64,000 bases of DNA from Elusimicrobiota bacterium (GTDB lineage: Bacteria; Elusimicrobiota; Elusimicrobia; UBA1565; UBA9628): positions 37,774-101,773 of the forward strand of contig JAHFCF010000010.1 in assembly GCA_023249645.1 (NCBI GenBank), given 5' to 3'. This document shows positions 10,159 through 19,448 of the stretch, one piece after another. Under the pieces are notes generated by a model. That model did no database searches, had not been told where the DNA came from, and worked only from the letters and a program-made list of their open reading frames with translations. How positions within the stretch are numbered: the first letter of the stretch is position 1; each line of letters opens with the position of its first letter. Position numbers and translations under genes: made by a program.

Positions 10159-11640
10159 CTAAGGGCGCCACTTTTTTAGGGCTTGCAAACAGGCTTTGAG
10201 GATCGCGGTGTTCTTGGTCCCGGCATCGGATGTGTCGAGCATGAGCGCCCGCATGGCCCAGCGCAGGATCTCGAAGGTGTATTCGTAAAGCTCGACATTG
10301 AGCCGGTTGAGGTCTCGGGGAACAAGCATCGGCATTGGTTCGTCTTCGTTGGCAGGTTGCATGTGGCTCTCTGCGGGCTGCGGGGGGCTATCGCCGGGAA
10401 TGGGGCTGTTGGGATCCGCAGGCGTGTCAGAATTCATGTCAGCAGCAGGATACTCTTCCTCCCTGACTGGATCCTCGCTGGATTCTTGGAATTCGTCAAC
10501 CTTGACATTGACCATGTATAGGGCGTATTCACTGGGATCTCCGCTCTTCCCCATGTTTTGCATCATTTTTTGAATGAGGAGACGCTTGGTCTCGGTGTGA
10601 GGGGCAGGGTTGAGTTCCCACGGGTGAACGGGAAGCTGTTCCTGGACAGAAGCCTCGGTGTCAAGGCTCGCAGCATGTCCCTGCAGGCTTCTGCGGGTGG
10701 CATCCTGGATCGGCCAGCTTTTGTTTGCCGCCATGCTCTTGAGATTCTGGGCGACTGTCTTTGCCACGAGGATGAGGGCGCGCCTTTTTTCAGCGATGGT
10801 CGCCTCAGCCGGGCGCGTGAGAAGCCAGGGCGGCAGGACCGCGTAATTCTTTTCGATGTTCCTTGTCGTTGCCTTGCGGAGATGCGGGATCAGGGACTCC
10901 TCAAGGAGTTGCCGTTCGGATTTGGTCAGTCTTCCTTTTGCAAGTTCCTCGGCTTTCTGGAGGGCTTCGCGCAGCTGACCGCGGTCAGGCTCGGCGCGGA
11001 CGATGTCCTGCAAAGACTCGATGGCGCGTTTTTCAGCTGAACTGGGAGAGCCTGGGTCCTTTTTGTCAGTGAGCAAAGCATTGGCTGCCCCGGTCATGTG
11101 TTCGGAGAGTTCATCGGTATGAAGCTCGAGAGTCTGTCTGCCTTTATCGAGTTGCTGGCTGACCTGGGAGAGTTGCCCCCTTTCTTCCGGCGAGAAGACC
11201 AGGTCATAATCTCCCAGAGCCTGTTTGAGCCGGTCTCGGTCGGCTTGAGAGGAGATGGGAAGGCCCAGGGCAGCAAACTTTTCCAAGGCCTGGAAGGAAT
11301 CCCTGGTTTTGTCAGCGGCCTGGCGGGTCTTCATCAAGGCAGTGGAGATGGCTTCAACCGTCAGTTGCCCATCCAAGCCGGAAGGCAGCGCGAGGGCTAG
11401 TTTGTCCAGGGCTTGCTGCTTGGCCTCGATCGCCTGATCCAAGGAAAAGTTTTTTTCTTGCTGAAAGGATTGGATCGCGCCGCAGGCCTGTTGCGCGAGG
11501 GCGGCAGCCGGGCCGGTGTCGATGCCGCGCATCACATTGACGAACTCGACCATCCGAGGGGCGGCCCCGGCGCGGGCTTGGCCAGGGCACAGAAGCAAAG
11601 AGGCCAAGAGAACCGCGCCGGAAAATCTCATTGATTCCAT
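10159..11640 (-). CDS. Hypothetical exported helix-rich protein
   Basis: 493 aa; signal peptide MESMRFSGAVLLASLLLCPGQARA; preceded by tri-box array. Confidence 0.65.
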   Translation of the reverse strand: MESMRFSGAVLLASLLLCPGQARAGAAPRMVEFVNVMRGIDTGPAAALAQQACGAIQSFQQEKNFSLDQAIEAKQQALDKLALALPSGLDGQLTVEAISTALMKTRQAADKTRDSFQALEKFAALGLPISSQADRDRLKQALGDYDLVFSPEERGQLSQVSQQLDKGRQTLELHTDELSEHMTGAANALLTDKKDPGSPSSAEKRAIESLQDIVRAEPDRGQLREALQKAEELAKGRLTKSERQLLEESLIPHLRKATTRNIEKNYAVLPPWLLTRPAEATIAEKRRALILVAKTVAQNLKSMAANKSWPIQDATRRSLQGHAASLDTEASVQEQLPVHPWELNPAPHTETKRLLIQKMMQNMGKSGDPSEYALYMVNVKVDEFQESSEDPVREEEYPAADMNSDTPADPNSPIPGDSPPQPAESHMQPANEDEPMPMLVPRDLNRLNVELYEYTFEILRWAMRALMLDTSDAGTKNTAILKACLQALKKWRP

Positions 11641-11688
11641 ATCTGCTTCCTTATGATAGATTTTAATAATAATCTCGATTTTCGGCGC

Positions 11689-11751
11689 GGGTCTTTGGGC
11701 CTACATCGGCGGCGGAAAAGGACCTACACCCTGGTAGGTCCTTAGGGTACT
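11689..11751 (-). promoter_or_regulatory. Tri-box promoter array, site B
   Basis: Gene-sense boxes AGTACCCTAAGGACCT / TAGGTCCTTTTCCGC / TAGGCCCAAAGACCC; 23 bp gap to TAAAAT (11660-11665). Confidence 0.7.
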
Positions 11752-11824
11752 TGACTCCGTTATCAGCAAGATGTTTCATTGCCGAGAAGGGGCGCATTTT
11801 AGACCCCTGTGCAAGGAGGCAGCG

Positions 11825-12319
11825 ATGCGAATGATCCTGGTGATGGCCGCCCTGATGTGCGCGGGTCTTTCTTATGGCGTTGAAACGACTTCCTTCCAGC
11901 CTGATCCTACGGCGGCTCTGAGCCAAGCCAAGAGCGAAGCGTCGGCCCGGGGGACCGTGCCGATCGGCGTCTTCATCAAGTCGGACTGCCAGCAGTTCGT
12001 TTTCGAGACAGACAGCCCAGCGCTCTGCGCCCCGCGGGATTTTCGCAGCGAGACCTGGGTCGAAGAGTGCGACGACATCCCCATGCCCAATCCCCCGGGA
12101 GGCGTGTGCATCCCGCGCCGGCGCCTGCTGAGCGTGGACCAGAGGACGGTCACGGTGGATGTGCCGCAGCGCGTCGTCCCTGGCCCGAAAGAGATCTTCA
12201 CGGTGTGCCTGGCCGGACCGTCGATACACCTCAAGGTGAAGCAATCTCCTCATCAGTACAAGGTCCAGGAGAAGGCAGAGCCGCCCTCCGGCGTTGTCCT
12301 GGTTTTGACTCAGAAGTAG
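11825..12319 (+). CDS. Small exported Cys-containing hypothetical protein
   Basis: AAGGAGG RBS at 11813-11819, ATG 11825; MRMILVMAALMCAGLSYG signal peptide; the listed ORF start at 11771 is likely too early. Confidence 0.65.
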   Translation: MRMILVMAALMCAGLSYGVETTSFQPDPTAALSQAKSEASARGTVPIGVFIKSDCQQFVFETDSPALCAPRDFRSETWVEECDDIPMPNPPGGVCIPRRRLLSVDQRTVTVDVPQRVVPGPKEIFTVCLAGPSIHLKVKQSPHQYKVQEKAEPPSGVVLVLTQK

Positions 12320-12341
12320 AGCTGATCCGTCCGGGAAAATC

Positions 12342-12379
12342 AGAAGCCCTTACCTCCGCCATCGGAGGTAAGGGCTTCT
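12342..12379. terminator. Bidirectional hairpin terminator between convergent genes
   Basis: AGAAGCCCTTACCTCCG-CCAT-CGGAGGTAAGGGCTTCT, perfect 17-bp stem; weak T tracts. Confidence 0.75.
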
Positions 12380-12400
12380 TGTGCGGTGCGGCTGCGCGGC

Positions 12401-14878
12401 CTACTGCTTGGAGATCTTGTAAGTCTTGGCCTGGGGGTCGTAGTCGACTAGGACCTTGTCCCCATTCTTGATGGTCCCAGCCAACTCGGCTTTCACCATC
12501 TCGTCCTCGATCTCTCCCTCGATCGCCTGCTTGATCGGCCGGGCGCCGTAAGGGCGGTTCTCCTTGCTGTCAGCATCGTCCAAGAGATGCGCCTTGGCCG
12601 AGTCGGTCAAAGTCACTGCCATCTTCTTTTCCGCCAACAGCTTGTTGAGGTCGGCAAGCCTCAGATCGACGATGGTTTTGAGATCCTCGCGGACGAGCGA
12701 CCTGAAGACGATCGCATTGCGGCGGCCGACCCGGTTGAAGAATTCAGGACTGACGGCTTCCTTTAGTGCCGCAATATAGGCTGCCTCTTGCTCATCGTCG
12801 CTCTTGGTTACGGCAGGTTTTGCCTCCTCCCCGGCAGGCTGAAGGCCTTTGACGATGGTGCGCTGCTTGGCGCCGCCCAGGCTGCCGCCGATGTTGGAGG
12901 TCATGATGATGATGGCGTTCGAGAAATCCACGACGCGTCCGTGGGAATCGGTCAAGCGACCGTCATCGATGACCTGGAGCAGCAGGTTGCGCACCTCAGG
13001 CGCGGCCTTCTCGATCTCATCGAGGAGGATCACGGTCCTGGGATTTCGGCGCACGGCCTCGGTCAATTGGCCCGCGTCCTCGAAGCCGACGAAGCCCGGG
13101 GGGGAGCCGATCATCTTGCTGGTGGAATGCTCTCCGGAATATTCGGACATGTCCAGGCGTATGACGTCTTTCTCTCCCCGCTTGAGAAGTATCTGGGAGA
13201 TCAGCCGCGCTATCTCGGTCTTGCCGACACCCGTGGGTCCCAAGAAGAAGAATGTCCCGATTGGCTTTTTGTGCTCCTTATAGCCCAGCCGGCCCCTGCG
13301 GATTTCGCGGATCAAGCCGGCGATGGCCTTGGGCTGGCCGATGAGGCGTTTGGCCAGATCATCCGGCAATGTGCGCAGGCCTTCCAACTCGTCGCCTGCG
13401 GCCTCCTGGTCTTGGATGCCTGTTTGCAGATAGATCTCGTCGGCGATATCCTTGGGAGTCAGCGTCTTGTCGATCGTCTTCCCATGTGCTTCTGCGTCCT
13501 CGGCTCGCATGGCCAAGTCAGAGGCAGAGGCGTCGAGCAGGTCGATGGCCGAATCAGGGAGATTCCTGCCCGGGATATCGCGCGCCGCCTTATCCACGGT
13601 GACTACCAACGTCGCATCCGGGATCGTGACGCCATGATGCTGCTCATAGCGGGATTTCAAGCCTTTCAGGATCGTCACAGCCTCCTCCTTGGTGGGGGGC
13701 TTGACCATGATGGGGTTGAAGCGTCGGGCCAGGGCGGGGTCTTTTTCGATCTTCTTGCGGTAATGGTCCAGGTCCGTGGCTCCCATCATGGAGAGGCCGG
13801 CGGCCAGTGCCGGCTTGAGGAGCTGGGAAGCATCCGCGGCGCCCTCGGCGCTGCCCAGACCGGCGATGCTGTGGAGTTCATCGAAGAAAATGATGATCTT
13901 GCCTTTTGACTCTTCCACTTCAGCCAGGATCTTCTTAAGCCTTTCCTCGAATTCCCCCCGATATTTTGTCCCCGCAATCAGGCTGGCGACTTTCACCGCG
14001 AAGACGTTCTTGCCCTGGAGCTTCTTCGGCACCTTGTTGGCGACGATCAGTTGGGCCAGGCCTTCGGCGATCGCGGTTTTGCCCACCCCGGCTTCGCCGA
14101 TAAAAATAGGGTTATTCTTGTTGAGGCGCATCAGGGTCTTGACTGCCTGGCGCACCTCCGCTTCTCGGCCGATGAGCGGGGTCAATTTGCCGTCCAGGGC
14201 CTTGGCCGCGAGGTTGGTCCCGAATTCCGAGAGGGTCGGGACTGATTTGTCGTTGACCAGCAGGAAGGGAGGCTTTCCATCCTCTGATTGGGGGCCGGTC
14301 AGCAGCAGCGGCGGGCGGACAGGGTCCGAATCATCACCCATCGCTGTGCGGCTCCATTTCACCAGATTTTTGCGCAGAACCTGCGCTTCGTTTATCATGT
14401 CCGTTTGCAGCCCGGGCCGAAGCTGGCCCTGCGCCAAGGCGGCGACCTGCAGAAGTTGGACGACCAGCGTTGGTTCGACCAAGTCGGGGTGAATCGCGCC
14501 GAAATGGTCCAGAACGATAGCCAGCTTGGTGAGCCTGCTGGCGACGCGCTTGGACTGCGTGACATCGTATGTCATCGCCTCATGCTTCTCTATAAAAGCG
14601 CCTCCGACATTCCCTGCTGAGGTCGGAGCATCCGGGGCTGTGAGAAGTTCCTCGAACAACCTCTTGGGCTGCGGATCTTGAGAATCCAGGAATGCATTGA
14701 CAGCCTTTCTCTGGTCAGGATTGAAGTACGTGCAAGCCACTGTCAGAGCGCGCTGCGTTTGGGCCCAGAAATGCGGGACATCGGCCAAGGCCGCCCAAGC
14801 GCTGCTCCAAGTTCCCAGCAGCAGGAGGGCCACAAAGGAAGATAAAAAGATATTTTTCGAGCGCTGTTTTGTTTTCAT
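12401..14878 (-). CDS. Exported double-AAA+ ClpA/ClpB-like ATPase
   Basis: Signal peptide [29 protein letters not shown]; Walker A GEAGVGKT and GPTGVGKT; Walker B IIIFFDE and [16 protein letters not shown] and GFVGF pore loops; no long ClpB M-domain. Confidence 0.9.
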   Translation of the reverse strand: MKTKQRSKNIFLSSFVALLLLGTWSSAWAALADVPHFWAQTQRALTVACTYFNPDQRKAVNAFLDSQDPQPKRLFEELLTAPDAPTSAGNVGGAFIEKHEAMTYDVTQSKRVASRLTKLAIVLDHFGAIHPDLVEPTLVVQLLQVAALAQGQLRPGLQTDMINEAQVLRKNLVKWSRTAMGDDSDPVRPPLLLTGPQSEDGKPPFLLVNDKSVPTLSEFGTNLAAKALDGKLTPLIGREAEVRQAVKTLMRLNKNNPIFIGEAGVGKTAIAEGLAQLIVANKVPKKLQGKNVFAVKVASLIAGTKYRGEFEERLKKILAEVEESKGKIIIFFDELHSIAGLGSAEGAADASQLLKPALAAGLSMMGATDLDHYRKKIEKDPALARRFNPIMVKPPTKEEAVTILKGLKSRYEQHHGVTIPDATLVVTVDKAARDIPGRNLPDSAIDLLDASASDLAMRAEDAEAHGKTIDKTLTPKDIADEIYLQTGIQDQEAAGDELEGLRTLPDDLAKRLIGQPKAIAGLIREIRRGRLGYKEHKKPIGTFFFLGPTGVGKTEIARLISQILLKRGEKDVIRLDMSEYSGEHSTSKMIGSPPGFVGFEDAGQLTEAVRRNPRTVILLDEIEKAAPEVRNLLLQVIDDGRLTDSHGRVVDFSNAIIIMTSNIGGSLGGAKQRTIVKGLQPAGEEAKPAVTKSDDEQEAAYIAALKEAVSPEFFNRVGRRNAIVFRSLVREDLKTIVDLRLADLNKLLAEKKMAVTLTDSAKAHLLDDADSKENRPYGARPIKQAIEGEIEDEMVKAELAGTIKNGDKVLVDYDPQAKTYKISKQ

Positions 14879-14925
14879 AATGGCCTCCGTGGCGAGATTA
14901 TACAGAACCGTTTGTTTTTTCCTGC

Positions 14926-14988
14926 GGGTCTTTGGACCTAGGAGGGCGGCGGAAAAGGACCTAGATTGTTATGGGTCTTTTGGGTAAG
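14926..14988 (-). promoter_or_regulatory. Tri-box promoter array, site C
   Basis: Gene-sense boxes CTTACCCAAAAGACCC / TAGGTCCTTTTCCGC / TAGGTCCAAAGACCC; 23 bp gap to TATAAT (14897-14902). Confidence 0.75.
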
Positions 14989-15018
14989 GGGCAGGCCTAA
15001 GCCTTTGAGCACGCGGCT

Positions 15019-16767
15019 TCAGAGATAGGAGATCTTCACGTCGCGCCACCGTCTGAGGATCTCTTGGAACTTCACGGCCGTGGCGATGAGTTCCTCTTGG
15101 CGGCCCGTGGGGTTTTCGTCCATCCGGAGCACCCGGATGTATCCGCGCATGAGCAGATAGGCCTGTTGAGCGACTTCGTAGATCTTCTCGTCTCTCTCGA
15201 TCTGGTCTTTTCTCAGCTGTTCGATCTGATACTCGCTGGGAGGAGGCATATGGGGATTGGGTTCTGAGATGAGGTTGGGGTTGAAGCTCGGGTCGGCCAG
15301 GTCATTGGTGGCGGCGCGCAGCTTGTCCGCCTCTTGCCGCAGACCGGAGATGCCGTAGCCTTCTTTCTTGATGAAATCGGAGGCGGAGCGCGCGATGGCG
15401 GCCACCGCCTCTCTTTTGCCGTCGATGTTGAGATCGATGGGGTCCGGATCCCGGTCATAAGGCTGGATCTCCCGCGGCAGCTTCGCCCGCGCGTTCGCGC
15501 GAGAGCTCGCGGGAGCCCGGTCCCAGGCGTGCCGCCAATCCTCCAGCTGCTGCAGGTCGGCCGGGGTAAGCTGGTTGCCGACGGCATGGGCGAAAAGATC
15601 CTTGGCTCGGTCCACGGCGGCTTGGAGCGCGGAGGGTGTCGATGTTTCTTTGAAGATCGCGGCGAGTTTGTTCACTTCGGGATGGAGAGTGGGCCGCAGG
15701 GGCGCCTGGGCGGCCGCGGCAGGGGATTCATCCTTCCCGGACTTCAGCCGGGCCAAGGCTTCTTCGACCTGCTGGGAGGCGTTCTCGACGCGCTGGGCTT
15801 GGTCCGGATCGAACTTGGTCCTGAGCAGGGAGTAGGCCGTCAGGAGGACCTGCATGTCGGCTTCGATCGTCGTGAAGAATTTTTGACGATCCAGGAGCTC
15901 GTTTGCCGCTAACGACAGGCGGAGGTGTTCCTGGAGTTTCATGGCGGCATCAGCCAGATCCCGTCTTTTTTTGTTCTCCTCCTCCCGGATGGCGAGGCCG
16001 CGGTCTTGGCTCAAGAAGAGCTCCGCATTGTTGAGGATTTCAGTGTGGGCGAAGATGACGACGCTCTTGCCCTCCGCGTCCTTGGTCATGATGGCTTCCC
16101 GCACCAGCCTCAGGACGGCTCCGGCCGCGGCTTGGTGGGTCTGCATCCGCGTGTCCGCGGGCTGGGCTTTCGCCAAGCTCGAGGGATTGGGGAGATCGGG
16201 CAAGAGAAGAGAGGGCAGCCGGTCTTTTTCGTTGCGGATCCGGCGCAGATCCACGGCGAGGAACTGGGCGTCGAGCTCCCTTCGGCGGGCCCCCAGATCC
16301 TCCATGAGCGCCCGGAGTGTTTTTTCATGGGAGGGGGAGAGGGAGATCCTTCGGCGGAGCAGGAGATCCTCGGCCAGGGTGTAATCATCTCGGTCGTTGA
16401 CGATGTTGTTGAAGCGCAGTTTGGGGTCCTGCTTCTTATACCAGGCGTCGTGCTTCTGGATCTCTCGGAAGTCTTGCCTGGCCTTGAGGAATTCCTCGCG
16501 CAAGGCTGTGGCCAGGGAGTCCGGGGTCAGTTCCGGTCCGATGCGGGCATCCAGCGAGGAGAGCAGGTCCTTTTGCCGGTCCGCGGGGAGGTCCTGCAAT
16601 CGGCTGGCAGCGTTGCGGGCCAGCGCGCCGGAGATCCCCGTATTGATGGTCGGCAACAGCCGGATGACGGGTTCGACGCGCACCACGGGCGCGGCAGCGC
16701 GGGAGACTGCGGCGACGGCCAGAACAAGGGCGATGACCAAGGAGTGGATGCGGATCCTCTTGTTCAT
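15019..16767 (-). CDS. Exported hypothetical helix-rich protein, tandem paralog 1
   Basis: 582 aa with signal peptide; extensive identity to 16890..18650. Confidence 0.75.
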   Translation of the reverse strand: MNKRIRIHSLVIALVLAVAAVSRAAAPVVRVEPVIRLLPTINTGISGALARNAASRLQDLPADRQKDLLSSLDARIGPELTPDSLATALREEFLKARQDFREIQKHDAWYKKQDPKLRFNNIVNDRDDYTLAEDLLLRRRISLSPSHEKTLRALMEDLGARRRELDAQFLAVDLRRIRNEKDRLPSLLLPDLPNPSSLAKAQPADTRMQTHQAAAGAVLRLVREAIMTKDAEGKSVVIFAHTEILNNAELFLSQDRGLAIREEENKKRRDLADAAMKLQEHLRLSLAANELLDRQKFFTTIEADMQVLLTAYSLLRTKFDPDQAQRVENASQQVEEALARLKSGKDESPAAAAQAPLRPTLHPEVNKLAAIFKETSTPSALQAAVDRAKDLFAHAVGNQLTPADLQQLEDWRHAWDRAPASSRANARAKLPREIQPYDRDPDPIDLNIDGKREAVAAIARSASDFIKKEGYGISGLRQEADKLRAATNDLADPSFNPNLISEPNPHMPPPSEYQIEQLRKDQIERDEKIYEVAQQAYLLMRGYIRVLRMDENPTGRQEELIATAVKFQEILRRWRDVKISYL

Positions 16768-16822
16768 GATATATAGACCTTAATACTGGCGATATTTTAG
16801 CCGGAATGCCGATTTTGGGGGA

Positions 16823-16885
16823 GGGTCTTTGGACCTAGGAGGAAACCGGCAATGGGCCTAGGCGGTCCTAGTGCTTTTGGTCCCG
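16823..16885 (-). promoter_or_regulatory. Tri-box promoter array, site D
   Basis: Gene-sense boxes CGGGACCAAAAGCACT / TAGGCCCATTGCCGG / TAGGTCCAAAGACCC; 23 bp gap to TAAAAT (16794-16799). Confidence 0.75.
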
Positions 16886-16889
16886 GCTT

Positions 16890-18650
16890 TCAGAAATAGG
16901 GGATCTTGACGTCGCGCCAGCGCCTGAGCATGGATTGGAACTTCACGGCCGTGGCGATGAGCTCGTCTCGGCGATCCGCGAGCTTTTTGTCCTTGGAGAC
17001 CATCTGGATGTAGTCGCGCAGGAGCGCATGGGCCTGTTGAGCGAGGTTATAGATCGCCCCATCTCTCTCCATGATGTCATTTCTTAGCCGCTCGATGGCG
17101 TCCTCGGAGGGGGGGGGCTCCCCGGCGTAGGGCTCTCGGATGAGATGGAACTGTCTGCCCAATATGTCGGCATCCTGGATGAGATTGTCGGCTGCGGCCG
17201 AGATCTCGCGTTTTCCGGGTTCGTGGCTCTGCGGGCCGGAGATGCCGTTGCCCCCTTTGGTGATGAACTCGCCGGAATGGCGCGCGAGGGCGGACATCCT
17301 GTTCTTTTTCTCGTCTATATTGGGGAATCCCGGGTCTTGGTCGTAGTCCCGGACTGTCAGCGGCAGCTTGGCCGTCGCGGGTTGGCGCGAGCTGGCGGAG
17401 GGCCGGCCCCAGACGCGCAAGAAAGAGATCAGGCGGCGGCGGTCGGCATGGGAGAGTTTGTTGCGCTTGTAATGGAGCAGAAGATCCTTGGTCTGGGCCA
17501 AGGCGGCCTGGATCGCGGCTCGATCGGCTGTTGCTTTGAAGATCGCGGCAAGCTTGTTCACTTCAGGATGGAGCGACGGCCGGGCAGGCGCCCGGACGAC
17601 CGGGACGCTGGGGCGTTCGTCGCCTTTAGACTTGAGCCGGGCCGCGGCCTCTTGGGCCTGTTGGAGGGCGCTCTGCACGCGTTGGGCTTTTTCAGCGTGG
17701 AAATCAGTCCTGATCTGAGAATAGGACTTCAGGATGGCTTTGATCTTTTTATCGACCGCGGTGAAAAAGAGGGGGCGATCCAACGATTCATTTTGGGCCA
17801 ACGAGAGCACGATATGTTTCTGGAGGTCCATGGCTGCGGCGGCCAGATCCTTCCTCTTTTGGGATTCGGTCTCTAGGATGAAGACATTCTGGTCGCTGAA
17901 TCTCTCGGGCTCGGTCAGGATCTCATCGCCGGCGATGGCCATGATGGTCTTGCCATCCCTGTCCTTGGTCATGATGGCTTCCCGCACGAGCCTCAGGACG
18001 GCTCCGGCCGCGGCTTGGCGGGCCTGCATCCGCGTGTCCGCGGGCTTGGCTTTCGCCGCGTTCGTGTTTTGGGTGGAGCTGGGCAAGAGCTGCGAGGGTA
18101 ACCGATCTTGCTGGTCGCGCATCAGGCGCCAGCTGACTTCCAGCAATTGAGAATCAAGCTCTCTTCGGCGGGCCCCCAGATCCTCCATGAGAGCTCGGAG
18201 TGTTTTTTCATGGGAGGGGGAGAGCGATAGCCTGCGATTCTGCAGCAGATCGGAAGCCATGGCGTAATCATCCCGGTCGTTGACGATGTTGCTGGTGCGT
18301 ACCTTGGGGTCCTGCTTCTTATACCAGGCGTCATGCTCCTGGATCTCTCGGAAGTCTTGCCTAGCCTTGAGGAATTCCTCCCGCAAGGCCTTGCTCAGGG
18401 AGTCCGGGGTCAGTTCCGGTCCGATGCGGGCATCCAGCGAAGAGAGCAGGTCCTGCTGCAGAGCCGCGGGAAGGTTCTGCAATCGGCTGGAAGCGTTGCG
18501 GGCCAGCGCGCCGGAGATCCCCGCAGGGATGGTCGCCAGCAGCTGGAGGATGGGCTCGACGCGCACCACGGGCGCGGCAGCGCGGGAGGCTGCGGCGACG
18601 GCCAGAACAAGGGTGATGACCAAGGAGGGGATACGGATTCTCTGGCTCAT
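16890..18650 (-). CDS. Exported hypothetical helix-rich protein, tandem paralog 2
   Basis: 586 aa with signal peptide; N-terminal ~200 aa nearly colinear with paralog 1. Confidence 0.75.
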   Translation of the reverse strand: MSQRIRIPSLVITLVLAVAAASRAAAPVVRVEPILQLLATIPAGISGALARNASSRLQNLPAALQQDLLSSLDARIGPELTPDSLSKALREEFLKARQDFREIQEHDAWYKKQDPKVRTSNIVNDRDDYAMASDLLQNRRLSLSPSHEKTLRALMEDLGARRRELDSQLLEVSWRLMRDQQDRLPSQLLPSSTQNTNAAKAKPADTRMQARQAAAGAVLRLVREAIMTKDRDGKTIMAIAGDEILTEPERFSDQNVFILETESQKRKDLAAAAMDLQKHIVLSLAQNESLDRPLFFTAVDKKIKAILKSYSQIRTDFHAEKAQRVQSALQQAQEAAARLKSKGDERPSVPVVRAPARPSLHPEVNKLAAIFKATADRAAIQAALAQTKDLLLHYKRNKLSHADRRRLISFLRVWGRPSASSRQPATAKLPLTVRDYDQDPGFPNIDEKKNRMSALARHSGEFITKGGNGISGPQSHEPGKREISAAADNLIQDADILGRQFHLIREPYAGEPPPSEDAIERLRNDIMERDGAIYNLAQQAHALLRDYIQMVSKDKKLADRRDELIATAVKFQSMLRRWRDVKIPYF

Positions 18651-18707
18651 GGCATCTTCCTTAATACTGATTGGCGGTATTTTAGTAAGAATGCCTGTTT
18701 TTCGTAC

Positions 18708-18770
18708 GGGTCTTTGGACCTATAAGGAAACCGACAATGGACCTAGGCCGTCTTAGTACTTTTGGTCCCT
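18708..18770 (-). promoter_or_regulatory. Tri-box promoter array, site E
   Basis: Gene-sense boxes AGGGACCAAAAGTACT / TAGGTCCATTGTCGG / TAGGTCCAAAGACCC; 23 bp gap to TAAAAT (18679-18684). Confidence 0.75.
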
Positions 18771-19448
18771 TGGGGCAGCCCAAGACTGGGCTTTTTCGAG
18801 TTTGTCAGGAGTGCCGATGTCCGTGCAGAAGTATTCATCCGTCCTGAATGCCTGGATGGCTTGGCCCACACCGGCCAGGCGCAGATAAGTCTGGGTGATG
18901 GAAAAAGCCCCGGATTCGGACATCAGGGGGAATATCCTGGGTGAGACGACATGGATGCCGTTGAAAGCCAAGCTCTGGGCTTTTGTCCTCTCCGAGCTGA
19001 GCAGACGGTCGTTCTTATCGAAGAAAAGGCGCCTGGGACTCGGCCTTTGAGAGACCGCCAGCGTGGCCAGCGCGCCGTTCTCCTCATGGAAACGATACAT
19101 CCTCTCCAGGTCGATGGAACTCAGGACATCGGCATTGTGCACGAAGAAGGGCCTGCCGTCATCAAAGAACCAAGAGGCATGCTTCAAGCCTCCGCCGGTC
19201 TCCAAGAGATCGTCTTCATGCGAGAGGGTGATGGGGACGCCAAAACCGGCCTGGCTCAGGAAAGACTCGACTTGGTCGGAGAGATGGTGGGTGTTGACGA
19301 TGAGCTGGTCCACCCCGGCGCGCATGAGCCGCCGGATGACGATCTCCAGGATGGGGATGCCGCGGATGGGAACCAGGGCCTTGGGCAGTTCATCTGTCAG
19401 AGGCCTGAGGCGTCGGCCCAGCCCCGCGGCCAGGACCATGGCCTTCAT
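18753..19448 (-). CDS. Sugar-1-phosphate nucleotidyltransferase (MurU-like)
   Basis: MKAMVLAAGLGRRLRPLTDELPKALVPI; adjacent to an AmgK-like kinase. Confidence 0.85.
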   Translation of the reverse strand: MKAMVLAAGLGRRLRPLTDELPKALVPIRGIPILEIVIRRLMRAGVDQLIVNTHHLSDQVESFLSQAGFGVPITLSHEDDLLETGGGLKHASWFFDDGRPFFVHNADVLSSIDLERMYRFHEENGALATLAVSQRPSPRRLFFDKNDRLLSSERTKAQSLAFNGIHVVSPRIFPLMSESGAFSITQTYLRLAGVGQAIQAFRTDEYFCTDIGTPDKLEKAQSWAAPRDQKY

